DNA from: Heliocidaris tuberculata
Lineage: Eukaryota; Echinodermata; Echinoidea; Camarodonta; Echinometridae
Direction: 5' to 3'
Length of the DNA stretch: 64,000 nucleotides
Assembly: GCA_025618425.1 (NCBI GenBank)
Contig: CM046832.1
Span: 61,145,608-61,209,607, forward strand
Part shown: piece by piece, positions 36,788-47,761 of the stretch
Layout: each line of letters begins with the position of its first letter
Numbering within the stretch: the stretch's first letter is position 1
Made by a program: the position numbers and the translations under genes
Notes under the pieces: model-generated
Database searches by the model: none
The model's input: the letters and a program-made list of their open reading frames with translations, nothing else
What the model was told of the DNA's origin: nothing

Positions 36788-37570
36788 GCGACTGTGATAG
36801 GTGGGTTGGGTTTGGGGGGGGGGGGGGGTCTCATGTATGAAGTAAGGTTCATATTAGCCTTACCTTCCTGAAAATGTAAATGGTCTGGTTTGTGTGTATG
36901 GGGAGGGAATTTACTTCAAGCTTGTGGACACAGAAATACTTTCAAGGGAAAATACATCTAGGAAAACACATCAAGTTACAAAATGCCAAATTTGAAGTTT
37001 CCTTCAGTTTCAGGGTGGTGTATGTGTGGGTAAATTAAGCTTTGAATGGTGTTTTCTTATATTGATTATCAGCAGAATGTTGAATAAATAATGCAGTGAA
37101 TTGGAAAAAATATAAATGTTTCAAAGAAGTAAAAGGAGAAAAGAATCAGATAAACAGAATAGGGTCATATATGACACATGTAAGTGTCCTATACTAGAAA
37201 TACAGGTACCTATCTGAAGATGCCTGACAGCAAAGTATTTCATGGAAGTAGTGGGTCAACCATGTTATGAAAGACAGTTCTCTGTACTTTCCTATGTTTT
37301 GTGTGTCAATTGATTTTAAGTTTACATAAAGTTGAACTATAGGTCCCATATCAAAGAGCAGCATATATAAGCTGTACCCTTTGAGCCATAGGGATAGGCC
37401 AAATATGGGTCTCACTCTCTGTAACTTTGTCCATCCAATGTCCTTCAAATGTGAACTTACCCAGTTATCTATCAAATGTATTCATAATTGTCTGCAGCCC
37501 TCATTATATACCTAAAATAATAATCAAAGTCAAGATTTCCATTCCCCCCCCCATTTTCTATTGTTCAGTT
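36788..37570. other. Non-coding spacer
   Basis: G15 at 36814-36828, otherwise AT-rich, with no gene seen. Confidence 0.4.
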
Positions 37571-38102
37571 ATTGATCTATCTACCCTAATAGCTATCTAC
37601 CAATTCACGATGTACCTACACGTAGGCCTACCTCTCTATCTGTCTCCTGGTATTCACCTATTTATCTATCTATCTATTTATCTATCTATCTGTCTATCTA
37701 TCTATCCACTCTATCCATCTATCTATCTATCCATCTACTCTATCTATCCACTCTATCCATCTATCTATCTATCAATCTATCTATCCATCTATCTATCCAT
37801 CCATCTATCTATCTACATGTATCTATCTATTTATCTATCTATCCATTTATCTATCAATCTATCACTTTATCCATCTATCTTCTTATTCTCTTTTTTCTTT
37901 GTATCTACCTACTTTACTTGCCTATCTACCTACCCACTCATCTGCCAATCTATCTACCTACATGTATCTGTCTATCTCTATATACTGCATATCTAAAAGA
38001 AAACAAGACAGAATAACGAGCTTGGTTGAAAAGAGATTTGACTATTTCAATATATCAATATCTATCTGTCTGTCTGTTTGTCTAACTAATATCTATCTAT
38101 TT
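37571..38102 (+). repeat. Long CTAT/CTATC microsatellite
   Basis: Imperfect CTAT and CTATCCAT units run for several hundred bases. The Tyr/Ile/Leu/Ser-rich 189-codon frame over it is an artefact of the repeat. Confidence 0.85.
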
Positions 38103-38830
38103 AACCATTTAAAAAATTTATATATATTTTTCTTTACTCTGCTCTTGAGACAAATTTTGTTGATAGTAGACATCAAAACCAAATGAGAGTTCAACTCAAG
38201 TGTGGATGAACTAGGTTGTATCTTCCTGTAGACCTGCCATATTCAGTTCAACCAGAATGATCGGGAACATATTTGGGGTTTGTGGGGGTTCACTGGTAAT
38301 TCCTGTATTCTTCACAAATATTTGGCCATGATGGATCTTGTTATAGAGATTAGGGAGTTTGTGTTTTGTTATGAAAAAAGAAAATATAGACAATAGAAGT
38401 GTAAGAAAGTGTTGTATTTTGGATTTGTCTCTAATAGATATACAGAGTACTTCAATTTTTTTCCTTTTGAAGTGCAGTTTGTGGTTTGGAAAGATACTTG
38501 GGCTTGTGAAATTCAAAATGTTTGCAACCGTACTGCATGCATGTTAATCCACGACTGTAAAACCAGAAATGTTTGTGATATGAAACTTTAAGTAATTGTA
38601 AACAACAGCCATTTTTACAGCAAGAAACTCTCACAATTTGCAAAAATTTACCGTTACCTCAGTTATGATTCTATGATTTTATCAGCATGAAACTTTGCGA
38701 ATCTGAACACTTGTGAAATTTGGGAGCATTAAATGCGCTCAAAAGTTTCTGGTTTTAGAGTATCAAAATACTTTACTATGGGTCCAGTATTCAAATAATG
38801 TATCCAGTTATTGTTTAAAATTGTTTGACT

Positions 38831-38910
38831 TTAATAATAATAATATTGGATATTTATATAGCGCTCATATCCACCATGAATGGTGCTCAAGGCGCTCCAA
38901 TGGACTTCGT
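38831..38910 (+). repeat. TATAGCGC-family repeat
   Basis: AAT repeats, then ATTTATATAGCGCTCATATC, then CTCAAGGCGCTCCAATGG. This pattern (AAT repeat, TATAGCGC, then CAAGGCGCT) resembles short repeats familiar from marine invertebrate genomes. Related fragments are at 10845 and 12530. Confidence 0.5.
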
Positions 38911-39231
38911 AGTTTTAATGTTGAGTGATATTAATGTTTTGTTACATTTGAAATGATTTTTCTGAAATACAATTACACTTTGCAAAGTTTATTGAATTAA
39001 TGAAAATGAGCTTTTAGATTTATATTTGTGTATTTTTGCAGCTCCATCTACCGGTATTGTGATTTAGAAGCATGAATAATTTATAGGCTACATTTGCTTT
39101 GATGACATTTGATCTACAGAGCAGTTGTTACCAGAGCATATGTTGTACAATCTATAATTCTGTAAATTAAAACAAAGTCATAAAATATGTAGGGCCTAAT
39201 AATGCCATTACATAGCTTGTGCAATTGCAAA

Positions 39232-39574
39232 TGGGCAATTCCAAGGTAACGAAAGGACATTCAGACACATTTTACCAACTTCAAACCATAACTACAATTT
39301 TTTTTTTGTAATGGTAGAACATTTCAAACATCAGAGATGTAAGATTAGATCAACTACCTTTGATTTTCAAAAAAAAATCTGTTATTACTGAGCAGTAATG
39401 AAATTTGCATATCAATAAGGTCATTAATGGAAGGACATGATAAAATATTTTTATGTCCTTCCGTGACCGACCTCACTAATATGCAAATATCATTACCAAA
39501 AAAAAAAATTGTAGTTATGGTTTGAAGTTGGTAAAATGTGTCTGAATGTCCTTCACTTACCGTGGAATTGCCCA
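39232..39574. mobile_element. 343-bp hairpin MITE with TGGGCAATTCC ends
   Basis: TGGGCAATTCCAAGGTAAC at the left pairs with TTACCGTGGAATTGCCCA at the right. Long arms continue through ACATTCAGACACATTTTACC, and an inner hairpin (GGAAGGACATGATAAAA / TTTTTATGTCCTTCC) pairs around the centre. Confidence 0.75.
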
Positions 39575-41509
39575 AATGATGTTCTACGGCCACTCTTTGC
39601 TTCCACGTATGCATATTGATACATAATTTAACACCAAGACTTTCTGCATAAGATGAAATGCAAAATGCCACATAACCTGTCAATAAATCAAATGATACAT
39701 GTTGTGTAGGTATGAAAAAGCTACAGAGGAGGCTGACATAGAACACCTCTTCTATAAATGCAAAGGAGGAAAGTATTGTTGAAATACTTGTGTGACAGGG
39801 CTACATTTTCCATTCATAAGTTGCTGACAGTACATCTGGTTTAGATTACTCAGCACAAACCTCCATTTAAATTGAATCAGACAAGTGGTAGAACTCCAAG
39901 ATTCCATAGCTACCAGTTGCACATGTTCCAAAACAGGATGATGAATGTTGAGTGTGCACTCTCCCTAACAGTGAAAGATTGGTCGTGTAGAAAACAAGGC
40001 CCAGGGAAACCACTGATCTTATCATTGAGTGAAGCAAAAAGCCGAGATAAAAGCTGATGGGGATACATTTCCATTGAAAAAATCAGCACTGGAAAACCTA
40101 AATAGAACTCTTAGACAAGAACAATGAAATCACCCAGAAGGAAATTTATTTATTTCTGCAGAAAATTTCACAAGAAATCCTGTGAACAGTATTCATTTCT
40201 TTTTGTTTATTTATTTTTCACCAGCCAGTATTAAGAAATATGCAATAATATGATAATGTACATTTTATGAAAAAGAAATACAGAGGAACAAAACAAACAA
40301 ATAAACAGACAACGTACTTGATAAACATGGGGAATTAGAGAGTAAGCTAGTATGTGGATGTTTAAATAAACACTGATGTCAATCTAAATTAATCATTGTC
40401 AATTACATGTAAGTATTATGATTCCTTTTTAATGGATCTAATAAATCATATAAATTTAAAAGAAAAAAAACACAGAAATTAGTCATTATAGGATGGCTGT
40501 ATCAAAATTTAGGTTTGATAAAATTCACTTTTTATTTCATTTTCAGAACTTTGTAGTTGTACCTCTTAATCTAGCTATGTGAGACAGTGAGATGCAAAGT
40601 AGGATGTACTATATCTACATGAACAAATTCAAATTTATATTGGTATGCTTATCAATTTTCAATCCTGTATGTAAATGTTTACCATTAACATCCCTCTTTG
40701 CCTACTGTATTACAGATTTCTGATAAAAAGGGGCTTATTTTCCTTTCAACCAGGCACTGTGTCCCCTCTCTTGTTATAACGAATATGTACCGATATCTGA
40801 CCCCTGTTCAATACAAATATTCTAAGGGTAATATGTTGCTAGGTAACTGCATCATACCATGCTGAGAAGCAGGAAATAGGGAGCATTTTGGTTCGTCATG
40901 CAATTAGAACAATCATGCACCCCCTTGATGTTACTCACTAGTTGAGATGGAGTATGTATGCAAGGTATACTTATCGCATTTATACTCTGCTAAGCTCATT
41001 CCCTACTAAATTTAATTCATGAACTGAAGTTGAAATTATTTATCAAATAACATACAGTTTTTACAATAAAGTAAACTAGAAAATAGTGTAAGTGGGAAGC
41101 AAATTTGGTAGCTTTTACTGAATAATTCTAAGAAAATTTTAGTTGTAGACTTACTATAGTTTTTTTTAAAAAAAACAACATTTACTTTGAAGTAATATGA
41201 ATTAGGATTGAATGAGACCAATGCTAATGAACTGTCCGTTATGATTTTTAATGGATGGTAAATGAATCACTAATGGTATTAAAATCATGATAAGAGATTA
41301 TGATAATGTATGAAATTGTATATGAATAAATAGAAGAATACATTATGAAAAAAATCTTTAAAAGAAGATTATTCATTTTTTCTGAAAGATAGTGCTTGTC
41401 TTTAAAAAAAACCCCACATTTTAAGAGGTACAATATTGGAGCTCTTTAAAGTAGAAATACGAAGACGATCCCAAATATCAAGATTATTATACCAATAGAA
41501 AGCTTTTAA
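39575..41509. other. AT-rich non-coding DNA
   Basis: No gene or clear element. The frame at 39872-40057 has no recognisable feature. Confidence 0.4.
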
Positions 41510-42420
41510 CCCAGAATAACATTAAGTGCCTTTCAACCAACAAAACAAGTTCAGATTAGTGAAATATGCGAGTAAACTCCACCAAAATATCAAAGACGTA
41601 TACGCCGATTTGCACATAGAAAACGGGTCCTCTGCCCGTGACATCATGGAAGGTAATCACGGCTATGTGGAAGTGAATGGCTGTGGTATTTCCACATAAA
41701 TGCAATGCTGTCAGAGCTTACAACTTTTCTTGTTAATGAGTTTATGTGGATGATTTTCGGTTTGTATTTTAATAAATAATAACGAAGCAACATTCTCCAG
41801 TCGTGGATTTTTTTTATATCCTCACATTCTCCTTTTGGATAGGGTTTTAAGATGAGTTTACTGCTCGAAAACATGGTGAAATCAACATGCACTTAACGAG
41901 TGGGCGGGTGTACATATAGACATTATCTTGTCATCAGCTCCGTACAGGAGCAATTTCGTGAGAAGGAGAGGCTTAGAGATATGATCGTAATTATAATGGA
42001 TGCTTATGACTGCCCAAATAAGGATATGGTACCTGTAAAATATTTGTATAAATATATCAAACTTGAATGTGTTCTGTGATAACTCCTTGCTCTGACTGTG
42101 ACTAGTTTTAGGATCTAATGAATGATATTCATCCGCGTATGAAGTGATGAGGCTCAACACAAACGTTCTTTCTTTCTCCTTCATCATTTCCGTCTAAGTC
42201 ATGATCACCACCTTCGTCTTCTTCTCCAATGAACTCCTCAAAAGCTACAAGAAGATCGTCTTGATCAAATTCTCCGGGTTATGTGTTATTCGAATGGATG
42301 TGTGTGGAGCAGACATTTTGCTGACCCAACCATACAGATACAGAACGCGAAATAAACAACGGCATACACATACACAGTATAGCGCTAGCTGAAATGACCG
42401 GATCTACTTTATCGAGTACA
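41510..42420. other. CpG-rich exon-like island, coding strand unclear
   Basis: This stretch has CpG and GC levels above its flanks and holds overlapping frames on both strands. On the - strand, an ATG in good context (42316-42314, CAAAATG) opens a 23-codon frame that stops at 42245. A second - strand frame (42278-42129) encodes a strongly acidic peptide containing EEFIGEEDEGGDHDLDG, offset from the first by one base. On the + strand, a frame from about 41522 to 41698 includes KDVYADLHIENGSSARDIME and a possible donor (GAAG|GTAATC) at 41651. Further - strand frames occur at 41882-42187 and 41644-41892. None matches a family I know. It may be an old gene, a decayed element or exons of an unannotated gene. 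Confidence 0.3.
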
Positions 42421-42494
42421 CGTACATTCTCATCAAAGTAAACACACACACAAAAAAATTACATGGTGAAAATATCGACTTATTGTGCATTGTT

Positions 42495-42498
<4 letters not shown>

Positions 42499-42525
<27 letters not shown>
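42499..42525. repeat. TA microsatellite
   Basis: About 13 TA units between the exon-like island and the CRE segment. Confidence 0.85.
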
Positions 42526-42659
42526 CATAATTCTGAAAGATGGAATTGATATTCATACTATGAAATATAAGGAGAGGGTGAAGAATTGTACATAGAGTTA
42601 TGAAATTTGGACTTTTCAGCCTTTGAAACAAAATAAGCAGAAATTTGTATAACACCGAC

Positions 42660-42740
42660 ATGCTTCTCTATGGAACATCCGGGTACCGTGCTACTCCCGA
42701 TCCCGCCCTTGACGTCACTGATACTGGACCTGTTTCGTGA
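42660..42740. promoter_or_regulatory. CRE-containing CpG-rich segment, possible promoter
   Basis: A perfect CRE/ATF octamer TGACGTCA (42710-42717) lies just after a GC-box-like CCCGCCC (42702-42708), in a short CpG-rich segment surrounded by AT-rich DNA. It is about 390 bp upstream, on the - strand, of the ATG at 42316. Promoter activity is an inference from these motifs. Confidence 0.3.
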
Positions 42741-43008
42741 GTGGTTTTCTAGGCAAAGAGAGGAGGCTATTTTTCAACATTTCAATTGCGGATATCTAAT
42801 ACCCAGAAGATTTTTGTGATATGTTTTGTAAATGAACAACTTAAAAATAACATATGCTAGCCGTAGATACCAAATTCATAGACATTTATTATCTTCGGAT
42901 GTCTACTTTAAAGTACATTGTGAATGATAGGCATTGTGAAATCAAACCCCAAGCAAATACATACATATATTTATTCAAATTAATGTATCAGCATTATACC
43001 AGTAGCTA

Positions 43009-43981
43009 CGTTCATACGGGACTTGTGGTTTTGGAACTTTAAGTTAACGAAAAATGACTCACTAACCGTGACGAGGGTTCACACTGGCCTGAAAGAACGA
43101 TGCTCGTTGTTAAGAAACTACAAGCCGAGCGATCGTTATTGTTAACATCGGCAGTAGATACTACCAATTGTGTGTACAGTACACATACAGACCCTGTGTT
43201 CATAATTCGGGTATGACCCGGGAGTTTAACATGAACAGCGAGGTCATCGTTAACTACAAGCTTGCGAAACTTAAAGGGAAATCCCACCTTAATAGCAAGT
43301 TGCTTTGAAAGAAAGAGGAAAAATCAGAGAAGCAGATTGGTGAAAGTTTGAATGAAATCGGACAAGCAATAAGAAAGTTATGAATTTTTGAAAGTTGTAA
43401 TCACTATACATATGGGAATTTCAAATTGGCCGAATAGGTAATGTCACTGTGATGTAGCTGTGGACAACTCCCCCATTCGCTCCAACACACAAAATGACTA
43501 AAATGTCACTTTTTTCAAAATGTATTACTCAGTAGGATCTTTTTCTTTCATGAGGACCTATAACAATATGCTATCTCCAATATATTTTGAGTACTGCCCC
43601 AAGGGTAAAGCGCCTCGAAGAAAACACCAAATTAATGATATTTTTGTGTACGACAAATGGGAGAGTTGTCCACAAAAATGTCACTATTGAATTGATTGCC
43701 AATTTGAGATTTGCATAGATGTAGTGATCTCACTTTTCAAACATCCATAACTTTCTTATTCCTTGTCCAATTTCTTTCAAACTTTCACCATCCTGTTTTT
43801 CTTATTTTTCTGCTTTCACACAAATCATCTCATTACCAAGGTTGGATTGCCCTTTAAAGTTTTGCTGCTCGTGGTTTCGGTGTGAACTCCAAGCTCGCTT
43901 GTGGTTCTAGAACTACAAGTAAACTTCAAGTTTCGAAAACTACAAGCGAAACTTAAAGTTTAGCTCCCTTCGTGTGAACCT
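43009..43981. mobile_element. CpG-rich inverted-repeat element split by a TTAA element
   Basis: The left arm (CGTTCATACGGGACTTGTGG ... AACTTTAAGTTAACG) faces the right arm (AAACTTAAAGTTTAGCTCCC ... TTCGTGTGAACC). Repeated ACTACAAG and GAAC motifs occur in both. The TTAA element at 43271-43857 sits inside it. Confidence 0.5.
43271..43857 (+). mobile_element. Palindromic TTAA element, family 2, copy 1
   Basis: TTAAAGGGAAATCCCACCTT at the left, AAGGTTGGATTGCCCTTTAA at the right. The halves are long inverted repeats (GAAATCGGACAAGCAATAAG and its counterpart near 43760). On the opposite strand it matches 61335-61932. Confidence 0.8.
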
Positions 43982-44418
43982 GACTATTGATACGATTAAT
44001 TTGTTTCCATGATCTTGATATCTTTTGTTATGCACTATTTCCTGTCTGCGTATCATCAAATTCAGCCGAATAGGAACCTTTAGCTAACAAGGTGCAATAA
44101 ACTATGTGAGCATAGTTACAAGGTGCTTATTACTCCATTAATGACAATACCGGTATATGAATTTCTCGCAGCATAAAAAAACACTAATTTGAATGTTTAA
44201 GAAGGCAAATCAAGGGTATCTGCAAAACAGTTTTGATGGAAAATTCATTGAATAGGTAAAGAAAAAACCGAGGATATTTGCTTGATATGGCGGTTAATGT
44301 ACATAGTCTAATAGGCGGTTTCTTTTTTCAGTGTTGTGACTTCACAAGTGTTCATCATTTTGTTTGCATTTTTAAGAAATTCAGCTTTTTTGATGAAAAC
44401 GACATGAATGATATCTGC

Positions 44419-44449
<31 letters not shown>

Positions 44450-46069
44450 ATCAAGAATATTCTCTTTAATGGTTTAGTAGTTAAAGCAGAACCAGATTGG
44501 GCAGAATTGGCAAAAACATCAGTTGTAGACAGTACATTTTCCCAAAATCATCCTTAATGTGATTGGTAATACAACTTGAAAAGTATATTTCCGAAAATAG
44601 GTCCTACTGTATTGTTTTTATGTTATTTAAAAAGATATTTTTCTGTTCCATACAAACCTACAAAAATACTTGATCAACAATTTTCAAATACTGTAAGACT
44701 TTTCTCTCAAAATGTAGTTATATTACCAGAAGCAGAACGATTACAATATATGTGTCATAAGAAAATCAAACTTATCATGATGATTATCTGCAGATTTTCA
44801 GAATTTTGTAGATATGACTTTGTTGTCATGGTTATCTTACTGCCTATTTTCCACACTGCAGACTAAATATTTATCACTTCATTTCAAAGGTAAAATAGTA
44901 CCAGAAAATCTTACTATCATACAAATAGTCTTGGTAAATTTGTACATTAAGAAAAAAAGTTTAGCTAGTGCCTACCATGACCTTATTCTTAATCCTAATC
45001 CTGAATGCTAATCCTGAATATAACATTCTTCCTTATCTTACCAGCTACTAGTAGGAGTAAAAATATAAAAACATGTTATTCCTAAGATCTCTTGCCCTAA
45101 TACTAGAACGGAGGACAGATAGGGCACAGTGGTACATACATGTACTTGTAGGACCATATAGATGGCCCCTCCATTACAGCTTTATGCTAATGAGCTTTCA
45201 ATACATTTTTCTCAGACTTAATATCTTTTCTACATTTTATTGGTATCTGATGTTATTGGTATTGGTGATACGTGACCAGCCCTTTTGCTGTCTTCAGTAG
45301 ATGACAATATAACATTAGCCAAGTCACCCAAGGCTGTAACAAAAGATTGACAAGCCATCAGCTGCTGAAGGATGTTAATAGACAATGTCAATCAGCGGTG
45401 GATAATGTGATTATAAAGGTGTCTAGACCACAAGGGTAATAGGGGAAGTATTGTTGACATTTTCTGCTTCATTGCACACACAAGTGCATCAGCTGCCAAG
45501 AGAATGTTTTCAGTGTTAGTCTTCTTGGGAGACACGCTTTATGATATGGAGATGTTATACATGCATAGCCCATGAATACTAGCAAATGAACAGGGTATAT
45601 AATATGTTCAAATGCATGGATGTTACAGCTTCATGTGACAACTACTAAAAAGAAAGAATAGATAAGATTCTGGCCATTTTTAGCCATCAGAAACGGGAAT
45701 ATTTCAGTGAAAGTTGGCAGCTCTGATAGCTTGATGCAACAAAATGAATCAGATGCTTTTTCAAATTGATTTTTACTATTTATTCAATGTTTAAATTCTG
45801 TTCATTATCATTTTTAATCATGGACAACACCCATGAAGCAAACACCTTGTTCATTTTGGGTAAAGTAAAGTTAAATACTGCTGGAGAATTACAAGACCAA
45901 AAAGGAGTCCTGGATGGATAGGATGTAAACCAAAGTTATCAATAAGCTTAGATTCATAAATTCCTTAGCCTGAACAAGCATATGCTTGAGACAGTAAAGC
46001 GATCGCCATTTCTCAAGAAAAAAGTCTGGGTTCGAGCTTCCCCATCTTTATAAGACTGACTTGAGCAAT
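43982..46069. other. Non-coding spacer with C22 tract
   Basis: C22 at 44418-44439, otherwise AT-rich. The 96-codon + frame 44576-44866 has no recognisable feature. Confidence 0.4.
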
Positions 46070-46172
46070 CTGCAAGAGAAAAACACAGTCAGGCTATGAT
46101 GTTCTCCGAAACTTGAGCTAATTCCTCAAGTTTCAGAGTATATCATAGTCCTGACTGTGTTTTCTCTTGCAG
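46070..46172. repeat. 103-bp near-perfect hairpin
   Basis: CTGCAAGAGAAAAACACAGT at the left pairs with ACTGTGTTTTCTCTTGCAG at the right. The stem is about 48 bp with a few mismatches, and the loop is near GCTAATTC. Possible precursor of a small RNA, or a tiny foldback element. Confidence 0.6.
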
Positions 46173-46206
46173 CAAGCTCTTTTCCCCTCAAAAGCCCTCT
46201 TCTCCC

Positions 46207-46234
46207 TGGGATAATAGCTTGAGCTAATATCCCA
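46207..46234. repeat. 28-bp palindrome
   Basis: TGGGATAATAGCTTGAGCTA followed by ATATCCCA folds on itself with two mismatched pairs. It lies about 35 bp after the 46070 hairpin and shares the GAGCTAAT motif with it. Confidence 0.5.
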
Positions 46235-47552
46235 AGTGCAAGTATGATATAGCCCGTAATTTTGCATCTTCACAGCGAATTAGCTCGAGCTAGTTATGAT
46301 CTGGATAGATTCCCTGTTCAGATTTAGCGGGCTATTGTGAAAACTCAGGCCTTCTTTGAATTTTCATTTCAGAACCTATCCAGAGGCTGAATACCATTAT
46401 GCTGGACAGGAAGTAATGTCTGGTTTGAGAAGGAAAAGTTTTGAAGCATGATTATATATTAATCCACAAGCTGTAAAACTTCTTTTTGTTGTTGTTATTG
46501 TTGTTTTGGGGCGCATAGGGTGTAATTCAGACCAAAAGCTGGAAGCTTTTGAATTCTTTTGAGAAGGAAGACTTCTTGTCTCATATATTTTTTTATCAGG
46601 ATTTTAGTATTTGAAAAAAAAAATATACAGATGAGAATTTTTACTTTTCATTTGATCCCTGTAACTACGACAAGTTGAGTTGCATTAAATAAGAATATAC
46701 AATACCAAGTCTTAATAAAAACCAATTTTATCTGAAACTATGTCTTGTGACAACACATGTTCCTGTAACAAAATGTTGTATCTAACTAATTAAGTAGATG
46801 AGATCAGTCATGAGAAATAAATTTAATTTGTGGATCGGTTGATTAGGCCCAAGTTGCACAGTGCCGCTTTTAATTTTTTTAATGAACCACATTGATCTTT
46901 TACATTGCTTTGTATCCTCTTCTCTTCTCAATTCATGTCAGAATTTGAAGCAGAACTACAGCAATCTAGCATTTGTAGAGGTTCAATAACCATTTGAACA
47001 TTTTATAACTAATTTAACACCTTCACAAGTTGAGATGATCTTCACAATGTTTTTTTTAGATGAAATTATAGTCAAGAGTGAAAAAAGAATAAGAATGAAT
47101 GAAGAACATCCCAATTTCAAAACTAAAAACAAATTGCAACTGTGCAGTTGGAGCTTTAATCCCATTTGTTTCATTCCAGAATCATTGTCTTACCAAATCA
47201 CAAGTGTTCCACTTTGCATTCCACACATAGCCATTGTAATGGTCATCAACTATCGATAATTCAATAGAAAGTAACAGTTGGTATGGAAAAGCAATTTACA
47301 GCTTCTTCATTTTCATGGGATTTCTTAAGTAGCATTTTTTCCTGATTATTCTTTATTTTAAGTTATTTTAAGAGATTAGCCCTATCTTTGACTTATAGTT
47401 GGTTCATCTTTGTTGCAGGCCTAAAATCAATTTTTTTAAAAATGCAACCGTATAAGGCCTTCAGTTAAAAGTAATGTTTAGAACTTCCATTACGGTATTG
47501 AAGGAACCTGAAACTAACCTTACCACAGAATCATATGACAATTTGACCACAA
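46235..47552. other. AT-rich non-coding DNA
   Basis: No gene or clear element seen. Confidence 0.4.
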
Positions 47553-47761
47553 CACTCTAAAAACTAAAGTGTTAAATCACCATTTAAAAGGACCGAGGAG
47601 TGACAACTTTTTCAAAATGGTAGATCAACTCTTTTAAACTACTGGATTCAGCCTTTATAGTATTGTATCCAGCATGTTAAAAGTGTTAATCGACAATTTT
47701 GAAAAAGTTGTCACTCCTCGGCCCTTTTAAATGGTGATTTAACACTTTAGTTTTTAGAGTG
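47553..47761. mobile_element. 209-bp near-perfect hairpin MITE with CACTCTAAAAAC ends
   Basis: CACTCTAAAAACTAAAGTG at the left and CACTTTAGTTTTTAGAGTG at the right. Arms of about 70 bp match almost base for base (through ACCGAGGAGTGACAACTTTT), which suggests recent activity or copying. Confidence 0.75.

Larger units (their letters stand above)
42480..43008. other. Spacer around the CRE segment
   Basis: TA repeat, CRE/GC-box segment, then AT-rich DNA. Apart from the CRE region nothing is supported. Confidence 0.35.

Noticed and set aside
36497..36871. 124-codon + strand frame
   Set aside because: It crosses the right arm of a TTAA element, a minisatellite and a poly-G tract.
37427..37996. 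189-codon frame rich in Tyr, Ile, Leu and Ser
   Set aside because: It is the translation of the CTAT microsatellite.
45985..46045. Possible tRNA T-arm (GGGTTCGAGCTTCCC)
   Set aside because: No acceptor, D or anticodon arms can be folded around it.
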